Both the position numbers and the translations under genes were made by a program. The notes under the pieces were generated by a model. That model was not told the DNA's origin. It worked only from the letters and a program-made list of their open reading frames with translations, and searched no databases. A DNA stretch of 64,000 bases from Sipunculus nudus (taxonomy: Eukaryota > Annelida > Sipuncula > Golfingiida > Sipunculidae), in the NCBI GenBank assembly GCA_026874595.1, contig CM049311.1:20954176-21018175 (forward strand). Direction: 5' to 3'. Positions within the stretch are counted from its first letter, which is position 1, and every line of letters starts with the position of its first letter. This document shows, piece by piece, positions 23,117 to 35,235 of this stretch.

Positions 23117-23120
<4 letters not shown>

Positions 23121-23499
23121 TTCCTGTTGTTGCTATTGTGAACCTTTACTATTCTCATGCAAGCAACCATGTAGTTTATGTTCACTGTCCAAGCCACTAA
23201 TGCACTGACACACGCACACACACACAGCTGAAATTAAGTGTACATCATACACATATACATGTTTTTCATACGAACCTACAATAACGGGACATAACGGATA
23301 TTTATTAAAATAGATACACACCGCACGTATTGCGATATAATGATAGAAATATAGCATTTAAATAACAAACATGGGGTACATCAAAATTACTGTCATTCAG
23401 AGCAAGCTCGTATAATAATAAACGTCCCGGTATAGTTACATCTTTAACACCTAGGCAGGCGTCAATTTCCTCTTTTCTAAGGTTTAACTATATAGCCAC
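23117..23499. other. Intergenic
   Basis: AT-rich with a short CA run at 23213-23226. Nothing else seen. Confidence 0.45.
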
Positions 23500-23990
23500 T
23501 TGGCAATAAAAAGAGGGGGTGACAAAAAAGAGGGCGGTCTGTTATCTGTCAGGCGTCAGTTAGAGGCAGACTTAGGTTGCTGGGCTGTCGTATCTCAGCA
23601 CGCCCTTCATGTCGGGGCCTTGGCTGGTCACGCTACGCGGACTGACGGATGTCTCTGGGAACCAGCACTTGACAGGGGCTGCCAATCATTGCTGGCCAGG
23701 AACATTGCTTGCGGGGCCCCCGGATCACAGCGCAGCCCCCGACCTCCCTCTCTCTCTGATCAATGAGGCGCTGCCGGTGTAATCCCATTCTAGATTTCAA
23801 GTTCACCCAGTCAGTTTAAGAATTTTTTAATCGATTCACCGTGAAAACATAGTGACATTGTTTAAAACAGTGCCCGATTTATTAAAATTAAACACATGAG
23901 CAGGGTTGGTTATGCTGCCCTGTCGCGACCCCTATCGGCGATTTGACACAATCCTCGGTCCTTCAGTCGAGTTGTGGTCTTTGGATGTTG
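23500..23990. promoter_or_regulatory. Candidate regulatory island
   Basis: GC-richer unique block, including GGGGCCCCCGGATC near 23713. An 88-codon open frame (23500-23766) has no recognisable domain. Regulatory role inferred from composition only. Confidence 0.25.
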
Positions 23991-24164
23991 ATGCTTTATA
24001 TTTAAATATCTCAATGATACAAATGAATAGACTCACATATATATAGCAGCTGTTGACATATTTGATATATAATCATAATTTGTGTTTATTCATTACATCA
24101 TTTTAACACAACCAAACCTATATTGTGTAATAGTTCTGAGGAGAAAGGTCTTAATAATGTTGTG

Positions 24165-24345
24165 TTAATGAGAAAGAGAGAGAGAGGGGGGGGGGGGGGG
24201 GGAAGGGGCGGGTCTGGCGAAACTCTACTTTCTTCATTGTGTTAACTTATATACTTGTCATATGTATATGAGCATCCTTAAGATAAGTAAATGATAGTAA
24301 TTTGATTGTGTACACTATATATATATATGTCTGTGTGTGTGTGAA
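24165..24345. repeat. (GA)n/poly-G and short TA/TG tracts
   Basis: GAGAGA followed by a ~17-bp G run (24172-24202), then a TA/TG tract at 24317-24342. A second T-then-G run lies at ~24578-24597. The sequence between is AT-rich and featureless. Confidence 0.85.
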
Positions 24346-24659
24346 AATTTACGAACGTCCGGGACATGTTATGCCAAAATACACATTAATTAATTGTCCT
24401 CCAGTAATGAATACTAACAGTTCAATTGTATTTTATAATGATATCCGAAATATGTTTAGTATAAACTAATAAATCCTGCGTGTCAGTTTATTCAGATAAG
24501 GATGATATAGGGACATATCGTGGATACTTAAAGGGAAGGGTTTGCAGTATACCCAGAGTGATAACACACCTAAGAATTTTTTTTTGGGGGGGGGGGCGAA
24601 TATTAATGTGCAAGTGAATGTATGTAGATGAAACCGTTTGTTGGTAATACTGCTTTATA

Positions 24660-24990
24660 TCCAAGATGGGCCGGGAATATGAAGAGCGCGGTTTTTATGT
24701 AAGAGATGGCGGTAAAACTAATAAGGCGTCTCCCCTCAAGAGGGTTAGTCTAAACCTCCTAGTACTGATAATCTGTGTACCAATCAAATTACGTTCTGAC
24801 AGCGAGACCCTCCCGTGACAAACCTATATACAGTGTCAGCGGGGACAACGGCCTCTACTGAACGTCCACCAATATCAAAAGTCGCCAGCTAATCCTCAGA
24901 GTTTCTATGTAAAGTCACCTGAGAGTTCTACTCAAGTAATACTGGTTACCTCCAGGGGTGGGACAGAGTCTGTTGTGGTTTTAAAGCATT
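24660..24990. other. GC-richer unique island
   Basis: Unique sequence with TCTCCCCTCAAGAGGGTTAG. No recognised coding frame. Confidence 0.25.
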
Positions 24991-25013
24991 TGGCATGCCA
25001 GCCTATATGATCG

Positions 25014-25016
<3 letters not shown>

Positions 25017-25086
<70 letters not shown>

Positions 25087-25398
25087 GCACGCACAAAATT
25101 AACATTCAGATACGCTCTCTAACTTAGTCTTTGCATGTAATGCTCTCTCTGTCTGCCTGTCTGTCTGTCTTTCTTTGTCTCTGTCTGTCTGTCACTCTGT
25201 CTTTCTCGCTCTCGCTCTCGTAAACAATATATACAGAACGCATTCTCTGACAGTCTTTGTCCAAAGGTCACATATACACACACATATATCAACACAGGAA
25301 AATATATGCACTAAGGTGCATGCTCTTTGTTTGTCTGTCTCCGTCTCTCTCTCCCTCTCTCTCTCTCTCTTTCTCTCACACACACACACACACACACT
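25017..25398. repeat. Microsatellite cluster: (TC)n(AC)n twice plus CTGT units
   Basis: (TC)n(AC)n lies at 25017-25086 and again, imperfectly, at 25345-25398, with CTGT/CTTT-rich tracts at 25141-25220 between them. Open frames here are low-complexity artefacts. Confidence 0.9.
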
Positions 25399-25399
25399 T

Positions 25400-26170
25400 T
25401 AACAATTTTACATTACCATGTTTCCTTAAGATGACTGTGAATAAAAGATCTATCCATATTGTTCTATATACAAAGGGCAAGAACCCTTCTACACATATGA
25501 AATGTAATACACATCCAGGGACGTCAGCTGCAAAGGTAAAATATAAAAAAATGAAATTTTATCACTTTCAGGTTTTAATTATTGTCTGGTTTTCTCACAG
25601 CAGTTAGAGAACAAAAAAGACACGCATAAAACGTAGCCACGTTTTCTGTTATGCGATTGCAAATTATGTAACGAAGGTGACATGCATCACATTGATCGGA
25701 AAACAAGCCCACCTAGATATATTGATGACATAAAGCCCATCAATCTTATTACTGGCTCTTAGCATTGTTAAATATGCGGAAAGCGTGAAAAATGACATTT
25801 GATACGCGGTTTTATAGATTACATAACAGACGTATCATTACATAATAAACATAAACTGAATATATGAATTTACCTGATACTTTGTATACTAGCATATATA
25901 TTCATCCGCACAATTCTGTTGCGGGGGATAATTTTTGTATCAAATGCAAGGATTGATTATTTGTTTAAAAAAATATATTTTTCTCTCCTTGTTTAGACAA
26001 AGAGTCAATTTTCAACATTTATTCGGGGTATTGATTGCTCTAGCCGGGACACCTGCTCCGGCCGTTATCTCCAGTAGTGCGTGTTTCCGCTCTGTATCGT
26101 TCCCTGTGTCTGGACATTTATAAATGTTACCTCCCTATATATACATGTATTGTAAGACAAAAATATAAAG
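25400..26170. other. Intergenic
   Basis: AT-rich with a slightly GC-richer patch at 26040-26115. No gene recognised. Confidence 0.45.
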
Positions 26171-26176
26171 AAGAGT

Positions 26177-26180
26177 ATAT

Positions 26181-26211
<31 letters not shown>

Positions 26212-26293
26212 CATATATATAAACGTTAAAATTGAACACATATATATAAATGTTTAAGGGTATGCCCATTCACACACACCCCTACACACACAC

Positions 26294-26339
<46 letters not shown>

Positions 26340-26369
26340 CAGAGATAAATATAAGGATACACGCACACG

Positions 26370-26420
<51 letters not shown>
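26177..26420. repeat. Three (TA)n arrays
   Basis: TA arrays at 26177-26220 (with CATA units), 26296-26338 and 26373-26420, separated by CA-rich sequence. Confidence 0.95.
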
Positions 26421-26425
<5 letters not shown>

Positions 26426-26596
26426 CTTTTTTAAAATACACGTTATTTATTGACTCGATGCTGTATCATTGCTGAGATCAAACAGATTGCAAATTTATTT
26501 TCAGTTTTAAAGATGCCCAGTATCCTAAAGCAACCTATCTCAATTCGTTCTTTATATAATCGATCATGCATTCTCATTCCAGAAAGTGCAGAGTAG

Positions 26597-27955
26597 ATTA
26601 CAGCCTGGGTCCAAAGTCACCCGCTAATGTAAAGAAGGGGCGGGGGTTACAGCCTGGACCCATATAGTCACCTGTCAGTGTTAAGTAGGGAGGGAGAGGG
26701 ATATACAGCCTGCATGGTTTCACAGCTACCTACTTTTGTAAAGTATGAGGGTCACAGCCTGGATCCACACTCAGATACTGGTGTGAAATATGGAAAGATT
26801 ACAGCCTGAATCTAAAGTCAACTACTTTTGTAAAGTAGGGAGGGGTACAGCCTGGACCCACAGCCACCTATTGGTGAAAAATAGGGAGGGTTACAGTCTG
26901 GATCAACAGTCAACTACTGTTTTAAAGTAGCAGGGTTAATCTCGATCTACTGTCAGATACTGAATCATCCCTAATAGGGATGATTATACAGTCCGGATCC
27001 ACAGTCACCTACTATTGTAAATTTTGGAGGGTCACAACCTGGAACCACAGACAGATACTAATGTAAATTAGGAAAGATTACAGCCTGGATCCATAGTCAC
27101 CTACTGTTGTAAATTATGGAGGATCACAACCTCGAACCATAGTCAGATACTTGTGTAAAGTAGGGAGGGTAAAAGTCTGGATCCACAATCACCTACTAGT
27201 GTAAAGTAGGGGGGAGAACAGTCTTGATCACATTCACTTTCTTGTGTAAAGTTGAGAGGGTCACAGCCCGGATCAACAATCCCTGCTGTTGTACAGTAGG
27301 GAGAGTATCAGCCTGGATCCATGATCACCTACTGTTGCAAAGTAGTATGGATTACAGTCTGGATCCACAGCCACCTACTGGTGTAAAGTTGGGAAGGTTA
27401 CAGCCGTGATCCATGTTCACCTACTGTTGTAAAGAAGGGAGGATTATAGTCTGATTCTACAGTCAGATACTAGTGTTAAATAGGGAGGGTTACTGTCCGG
27501 ATCAACAGTCACCTACTGTTGTAAAATATGGAGCGTTACAGCTTGGATCTATGGTCATCTGCTAGTATAAAATAGGTCGGGTTACAGCCTGGATCCATGG
27601 TCACCTATTGTTGCAAAGTGGAGGGTCACAACCAGGATCCACAGTCACCTACTGCTATAAAATATGGGGGGGGGGGGGGTTACAGCCTGGATCCATGGTC
27701 AGCTGCTTGTGTTAAATAAGGTGGGTTACATCCTAGATCCACGGCCACCTATTGGTGAAAAGTAGAGAGGGTAACCTTCTGTTGTAAAGTAGGAGGGTAA
27801 CAGCCTGGATCCACGGTCACCTACTGTTGTAGGGTATAGGAAGGGTTACAGTCTGGATCCACAGTCACCTACTAGTGTAAAATATGGAGAATTACAGCCT
27901 GGATCCACAGCCACCTACTGTTGTAAAGTAAGGAGGATTACAGCCTGGATCCGCC
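26597..27955. repeat. 46-bp minisatellite array (~29 units)
   Basis: The unit is close to CCTGGATCCACAGTCACCTA followed by CTGTTGTAAAGTAGGGAGGGTTACAG (46 bp). Most units keep GGATCCA, CACCTACT and GTAAAGTAGG. Variation is mainly substitution (GTTGTAAA, AGTGTAAA, GGTGAAAA) with a few deletions (e.g. 27770-27790) and a G-run expansion at 27667-27680. The unit is not a multiple of three and no frame stays open, so it is non-coding. Confidence 0.95.
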
Positions 27956-28179
27956 TGTGGACTCAGAAAATGAATCTAAGGTTCAGATAAAACATGCTCA
28001 GATACAAATGTTATCTTGTAATTTTCAATAAACCATGTAAACAAAATCAAAATATCTGTATGTGTATTTGCAATGTGTTATATACTTAAATTCTCTTTGC
28101 GTCAACAATATATATCAACATTTTCTTATGTAAATGTCATTTCATATATGAAGTAAACGGGTCACACGACTACAGATTC
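27956..28179. other. Intergenic
   Basis: Short AT-rich spacer between the 46-bp array and the next GC-richer island; nothing recognised. Confidence 0.4.
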
Positions 28180-28800
28180 TTTAATGATCCTTAAGGTCCA
28201 ACCTGCCCCCACCCCTTTTTTCCCTCCAGGTGCCGCCCAGGGGTATAACAACACGTGCCTGCTTGCCCATTTCTTCGCTATCTCTTTCCGTCTCACTAAT
28301 TATGTTTTGGTAAAGTGCACAAAAGATCGCATCATTCCCCCGCCTTTCTTTAGTTCAAGGTGACAACCGGCGGCAAATGATCGCAGAATGTGTTTGGTTT
28401 GGGCTATCTGCCATTGAATGGAAGCTAACTCCCAAAGCGCTGACCGCACTGAAGTTATTACCGGTCCGCGCAGGGCCACATTATGCCAATGTAAAGAAAA
28501 CTCGACGTCTTCCCTTCACTCCCCAACCTTCTCTATTACTCTCTATACAACAAGGATTCAGCGGCAGAAACAAATATAATTAAAGTCCTTTCAGTCCCAA
28601 CACCAAGAGGATCTAGCGATTCTTTCATCTCCAGTAAGATCTCGTAATCAGTTTGTGATGGCCAGCATTACGCGCTGAATCCGGTGATTGCCGCTTTGTA
28701 TACGGGCATGAAAGTACATCTGTTCCACCTGCCGACCCGGCACAGTGAACTTCCGAATAGCGAGCAACTTTATAACACTGGGATAATATTTTGATAAACT
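28180..28800. promoter_or_regulatory. Candidate regulatory island
   Basis: GC-richer and unique. AAGTGCACAAAAGATCGCATC, CCATTGAATGG and AAGTTATTACCGG are typical of mixed motif clusters. No convincing gene. Confidence 0.3.
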
Positions 28801-29079
28801 TGCCTATCTTTACTGACTGATGGAGTGAAAATGGTCCATTAACATTAAAATTTTTTTACAGTATATCTTAATTGACATACATAGGATGACTGTGTTGAAC
28901 CCGTATCCTTAATATATATATCAATTGTTTATATTCTCAAGCTGGGTGTTTTTGCATCTTAATAATTTGTTCTTCATTATACACTTTTAATAAAGACATC
29001 AATGGCTTTATATCAAGATTGTACAAGACACACACGCATTTATACCTGCATATACACGTACATACATACATATTTAGAA

Positions 29080-29145
<66 letters not shown>

Positions 29146-30092
29146 ATTACCTTGACCTTTCAGCATGAAGTACAAGTCACACTGAATTTACTTGGTCAAT
29201 TTTAACTATAATTCATTAATTCAAATTTTACGGTAATACAGAAGGCACATAAAATGATCGATAATCGCTAATTTATTATTATAATAATATAAATAATATA
29301 TTATTGATTATTGAAAAGTACGTTCATTAGCACTTTTGTGCTACTTGTACAATTCAATAGAAATAAATATGTTTAAACCAATTTGTTTTCTTTCAATCAT
29401 CGAACTTTAGTTTACAACAAAATCCGACCACTAATGCATATACATACACACGTGCAATATATATATATATAGGACAATAGATTAACTACCATATATGTAT
29501 ATTACTGCCTCACAAATAACGTTAAAGCTGAAATTTCTTTAGTATTAACTCTTGGCATTCTTGATCGTACATTGCCAACATGTTTATGGATTAACCACAG
29601 ATGTTTTCAATGTTGTATATGCTCCAATGTTGGTGAGCATAAACGAATTAAAAAATTAACATTTCGCTTTGCTTTTGCATATAATTATCAATCATATGTC
29701 TTTTCTTGATAAGTTAATTATAAATTCGTCTATAAGTGGTAGATGATATGGTAATATAATTTTTTTTACAGACAACACAGTTATTCTACATATATATACA
29801 CTTAATTGCAAATTAAAATTTGACAATATTTTATAAATTGACAGATCTATTCTACAATGTAAATTCCAGTAAAGGTGCTAGTGAGGAGGCACAATTAACT
29901 AAAACAATAAAAAACATCTATTTGAGAAGTTGATAAAAAAAATAAATTTCAGAAAACAAATGTATCTTTTTTATTTTCTAAATGATGATACCCAAAGTGA
30001 TAAAAGTTACATAAACACAACATTACAAATATAAATATATATTTTCCATACACAAAAGTTTATCAAAGTACAGTTTACAGCTCACGCGGGGA

Positions 30093-30094
<2 letters not shown>
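28801..30094. other. AT-rich intergenic with CA/TA microsatellite
   Basis: No gene. A compound (CA)n(TA)n array lies at 29081-29141 and a short TA tract at 29458-29472. Confidence 0.6.

Positions 30095-30157
<63 letters not shown>
30095..30157. repeat. (TA)n microsatellite
   Basis: Uninterrupted ~63-bp TA array. Confidence 0.95.
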
Positions 30158-30161
<4 letters not shown>

Positions 30162-30259
30162 AGAGTGTATGCATAACTTCTTCATATATACAGACCAATA
30201 TCATCACCAGACAACAAGAAAAAACCGATAAAACACAACCGACGACTTGCAAACATTTT

Positions 30260-30660
30260 CGCTGATAAACCTCTCCAATGTCTGGTCAGTTTGAGCTGCA
30301 GGGAAGACTATAAAACGTGGCGGTATACAGTCCAGATTGGCCTGTTTTTATGCAGGACTTGGCAAGTGTGACAATTCTTACATTACCCGAACCGCTCGCC
30401 AGGGATAACGGGGGCACAAAAAACAAACCTCTTAAAACATTGGCGGGGCAAGGAATGACGGCACGAATGACTTCAGTTCCCTTAAGGTGTCAGATTTTCT
30501 TTAAGGACACAGGAGGCGGTTTTTATTGGCCTTTCTCTGTGTCGATCTGGTTGGCAGCTAGCGAACGCCAGCTTTTATGAAACCGTGGAGCGATTGTTGT
30601 TTCAAGAGCAAGTGTGCCCGTGTTCTATTGAGATGGAGCGATTTTAGTAGACAATATACC
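30260..30660. promoter_or_regulatory. Candidate regulatory island
   Basis: Unique, GC-richer block with GGAGGCGGTTTTTATTGGCC (Cdx/Hox-type TTTTATTGG), GACTATAAAACG (TATA-like, ~30307) and GGTGTCAG. An 87-codon open frame is not recognisable. The TATAAAA word could mark a promoter, but no downstream gene is evident. Confidence 0.3.
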
Positions 30661-31530
30661 ATCAGAGTAATGTTAAGAAAACTGACACCCCTCTTCCACA
30701 CACAAAACACTGTTTTTCATCAATTGACGATGATCTGTGTATTGACTTAGATGCAATTATTTCAACGCCACCCCAATGTAAACTGCATGGTATTAAAGAT
30801 TTACCGATTTCTCTTCGCCATTATAGCAGCTCCTTGCTTCTTAAGAATCTATTTTTTTTAGTTTTCTACCATATAAAAAACAGAAACTCATATGTCAATT
30901 TTAAATTTATTTGCTTCACTTGAATAAGAACTATTAAATAAGCGTTTAGAATTAACCTCTTTAACCTTCGATATTGTATAACGGTTGCACGTTTAAGAAT
31001 AATTTCTTTCAAGGTATCAACATCCCACATTAATTAATTAACAGTCAATTTTAGTGTTTGATGAACATAAATTTTCGAGTTACTTTTGTTTACACAAAAA
31101 TAATACAGTATTGTGCCGCACAGCTGTGGAATGTTTGCTTCAAATCTGGCAAACATGCAGGTGTATTAACCCTATATATATAATATTAACTTAATACATA
31201 AATTTGTTCAAGAACCCAATAAAATTTGCACACGTTTTACCACGTATAAATAAAGTAACAAAACTATCATAAAATGGTTTAATGACTGAATGCACAGATT
31301 AAACATTTCTTTTTTCTTATTTCTCATTACACGTGGCAACAAAAAGACAAATAAGATAAAACATATATATTTTTTTCATACAGTATTATTTTTCAAAATG
31401 TTAATGACATTGTGGTCGAGTATGTCATGGTTAAGCAGGAAAAGCCTTATTTGGAAGGACTAAAGCTATTGTTGATCTGTCTGTCATGTCCACAACTATC
31501 ATGGTTCAATCTGTCATCATTGTTCCTACC
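30661..31530. other. Intergenic, AT-rich
   Basis: No gene recognised. Confidence 0.5.
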
Positions 31531-33235
31531 AGTAAAGACCAAAGACGTCGTGGTCCCTACCAGTAAAGACCAAAGACGTCGTGGTCCCTACCAGTAAAGA
31601 CCAAAGCCGTCGTGGTCCCCACCAGTAAAGACCAAAGACGTCGTGGTCCCTACCAGTAAAGACCAAAGACGTCGTGGTCCCTACCAGTAAAGACCAAAGA
31701 CGTCGTGGTCCCTACCAGTAAAGACCAAAGACGTCGTGGTCCCTACCAGTAAAGACCAAAGACGTCGTGGTCCCTACCAGTAAAGACCAAAGCCGTCGTG
31801 GTCCCTACCAGTAAAGACCAAAGACGTCGTGGTCCCTACCGGTAAAGACCAAAGACGTCGTGGTCCCTATACCGGTAAAGACCAAAGACGTCGTGGTCCC
31901 TACCAGTAAAGACCAAAGACGTCGTGGTTCCTATACCAGTATAAAGACCAAAGACGTCGTGGTCCCAAACTATAAAAACCACTGCCGTCATGGTCGCCAA
32001 CTATAAAGACCAAAAACGTCGTGGTCCCTATACCAGTATAAAGACCAAAGACGTCGTGGTCCCAAACTATAAAAAACACTGACGTCATAGTCCCCAACTA
32101 TAAAGACAAAAGACGTCATGGTCCAAAACTATAAAGACAAAAGACGTCGTGGTCCCTACCAGTAAAGACCAAAGACGTCGTGGTCCAAAACTATAAAAAA
32201 CACTGACGTCATGGTCCCCAACTATAAAGACCAAAGACGTTGTGGTCCCCAGCTGTAAAGACAAAAGACACAGGACCAAAACTATAAAGACAAAAGACGT
32301 CGTAGACCCAAACTATAAATACCAAAGACGTCATAGACGCAAATTATAAAGACCAAAGACGTCGTAGACCAAACCTATAAAGACAAAAGACGTCGTGGTA
32401 CCCTATTGTAAAGACAAAAGACGTGGTAGACCCAAACTATAAAGACCAAAGACGTCATAGACGCAAATTATAAAGACCAAAGACGTCGTAGACCAAACCT
32501 ATGAAGACAAAAGACGTCATAGACGCAAATTAAAAAGACCAAAGACGTCGTAGACCAAACCTATAAAGACAAAAGACGTCGTAGACGCAAATTATAAAGA
32601 CCAAAGACGTCACAGACACAAACTATAAAGACCATGCACAGACGTCGTGGTTCTCAACTGTAAAGACTAAAGACGTCGTGGACCCTAACTATAAAGACCA
32701 AAGACGCGTGGTTCCAAACTCTAAAAGACCAAAGACATCGTGGTACCCAATTGTAAAGACAAAAGACGTCGTGGACCCCAACTATAAAGACCACCGACAT
32801 CGTGGTCGACGACAGTAAAGACCAAAGACGTCATGCATGGTCCCCAACTGTAAATACCAAAGACGCTTAGGTCCCCTACCATTAAGACCAAAGACGTCGT
32901 GGTACCCAACTGTAAAGACCAAAAAACGTCGTGGACCAAACTCTGAAGACCACAGACGTCGTGGTCCCCAAATGTAAAGACCAAAGACGCCGTGGTCCAA
33001 AATTGTATAAAGTCCAAAGATGTGTTCCCTAACTGTAAAGTCCAAAGACGTCGTGGTCCCCCTCTGTAAAAACCAAAGACATAGTCATCCACAGCGTAAA
33101 GACCAAAAACGTTGTTGGCCCCAACTGTAAAGACTAAAGAAGTATAGTCATCCCCAGCTATAAAGACCAAAGACGTCGTGGTCCTAAGCTGTAAAGACAA
33201 ACGCCGTCGTTGGCCCCAAATGTAAAGACCAAAGA
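31531..33235. repeat. 31-bp minisatellite array (~55 units)
   Basis: The unit is AAAGACCAAAGACGTCGTGG followed by TCCCTACCAGT (31 bp). The first ~12 units (to ~31910) are nearly identical. From 31940 the tail changes to CCCAAACTAT or AGACCAAACCTAT types, and from ~32630 units diverge further with small indels. Most units keep GACGTC, a palindrome. GACCA ... TGGTC at the unit ends forms an imperfect dyad, so single strands could fold. Two units contain the full CRE TGACGTCA (32080-32087, 32204-32211). Minus-strand open frames such as 32721-33200 are repeat artefacts. Confidence 0.95.
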
Positions 33236-33538
33236 TGCATGTCGTGATCCCAGTGTCTCTCCGTAACCAAAACTGTATGGAGCAAAGCTATAGATTTTTC
33301 TTTTTTTTTTCGAGTGCATGCAGTATTCAATGTAAAAGAAAGTGGCAAAGTGGTCGAACCTGTTATATGAAGTCTGCTGGATCCAAAATCCGTTGGCCAG
33401 ACTGTTTATAATAAACAATTACGACCACAGTGAAAATATGTATAGTAATATGTATTTTTTTCCCTTTAAATTGTTGTAGTCGTGCATTTTTTTTCTGACT
33501 TTTTGGGTGTATTTGTGTTTGTATATCTTTCTTTCTTC

Positions 33539-33540
<2 letters not shown>

Positions 33541-33593
<53 letters not shown>

Positions 33594-33849
33594 ATCAAAA
33601 GTGTGGTTGGCTGGCTGTTTCCTTATCTGGCGAATTGTTTCGGCCACTAAGTGTTCGTTCGATGTTTCCTATATGACGGGCGGCTCCCGATGGAACAATA
33701 CAGCCAGAGATGTAATGTGATTGCAGTTGTTTCTGGAAATGGTAGAACAAATTTACGGCCTGGCAACCTGGGCAGCTTCCTCCCCAAGACATCGTGAGCT
33801 GGTTCTACCTAGTCTATCCCTTGTCTATATATATATATTAGGTCAATAA

Positions 33850-33907
<58 letters not shown>

Positions 33908-33976
33908 GCGTAGGTTCCTACGCTTCTACTACAGACTAACACGACTATACCACTTATTATATATATATATATATAA
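33541..33976. repeat. (TA)n arrays flanking a short unique block
   Basis: TA arrays at 33541-33590, 33853-33902 and 33958-33976. The unique part at 33595-33830 is GC-richer. Between the last two arrays AGCGTAGG-TT-CCTACGCT forms a perfect 8-bp hairpin near 33906-33923. Confidence 0.9.
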
Positions 33977-34351
33977 ATACATATTTGTATATATTTGTGT
34001 GTGCATCGGCAATAATATATAAACTGACTTCCAAGTCCAGAGTTTAAATAAAGAAAAACTCCATCCCTATCTCTGGGTGTGTGCATGTATATGCCTGTGT
34101 GTGTGTGTAAAGTGAACCGTAAAGAACTGTTTATCGATATATATCAAACATGTAAATTAGGTCTTTTTGACAGGAGTGACTTTCAGAAGTCATGTCAAGA
34201 CTTAGTATATGCTCTATCGTGTCAGCTGCAAAACATGGTCGCCATAGCATATTGGTCATGTGATCGGAGCAGGAGTAATTGTTACTGGTAGCGACCGTTT
34301 TAAAAATATCTACATTAAGAAAAACAACCTTTTCTAAAAATGACATCGAAC

Positions 34352-34355
<4 letters not shown>
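33977..34355. other. Intergenic
   Basis: AT-rich with a short TG run near 34097-34108. No gene recognised. Confidence 0.45.

Positions 34356-34402
<47 letters not shown>
34356..34402. repeat. (TA)n microsatellite
   Basis: Uninterrupted TA array. Confidence 0.95.
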
Positions 34403-34405
<3 letters not shown>

Positions 34406-35201
34406 TGAATACATTTTTTTCAGAGTAAGTAAAATAGAGAAACTAACCTTTCATGGCCAGGCACTAAAGAGGTTCTCCGATCCGGGCGTTTCATTATACA
34501 GGTCACGTGACATCAAGCAACCCAATTGTCTGCCAGCTTTTGACCTGTCGAAATTAAATTAGTCTGGTAATCAGCACTATAGAAACACCAGGCATGATTA
34601 GTTCAAAAATAAATTGTCTTTTAAACCACATGATCTCTCTCTCTCTCTCTCTCTCTCAGCTTAATAATATTGCCTCTCATTGATATTTCAAAACGTATAC
34701 ATAACACTATATAAAAATCATAAGTATATATATATATATTTAAACACACACGCATAAGGTAAAATAGTTAAACCATAATGGAGTGAGCATTTTCGTATTC
34801 GTTTATATATATACTGCCAAAAGTACAGATTCTGTTGTGTAACTGATATCTGGATGCATGACGCAGATCATACACACACATGTGTATATATGTGTGTGAA
34901 AAAGTGACATTGTCTCGACATATACGTCATATACAGCTCGCAGACTTACAGGTATTGTTCTAGCGGGTTAGGAGTGGAGTCAGGGAATGATCGCAACCTG
35001 ACACTGCGGACCAAAACCTCGCTGATAAATGGAGGATTCGGATAAAAACGTTCCCACAGATAACCTCCCGTGGCCGCGGCAATTACCGGCCCATCGTGAA
35101 ATTTGTCACCGTGTCACTTCTCTTAACTACTGCCGCTCGATATGTCTCAGAAAACGGAGTCTGACTTACACACATATATCAAGAGCCGTGGAGGAAGTAG
35201 A

Positions 35202-35232
<31 letters not shown>

Positions 35233-35235
35233 AGA
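34403..35235. other. Intergenic with short CT, TA and CA arrays
   Basis: (CT)n at 34634-34657 and (CA)n at 35203-35232. A GC-richer patch lies at 34910-35180. No gene. Confidence 0.6.

Noticed and set aside
30307-30316. TATA-box promoter
   Set aside because: TATAAAA is common in such AT-rich DNA and no downstream gene is visible.
32721-33200. 159-codon minus-strand frame as a gene
   Set aside because: It lies inside the 31-bp minisatellite. The peptide periodicity of 31 residues equals three units, as expected from the repeat.
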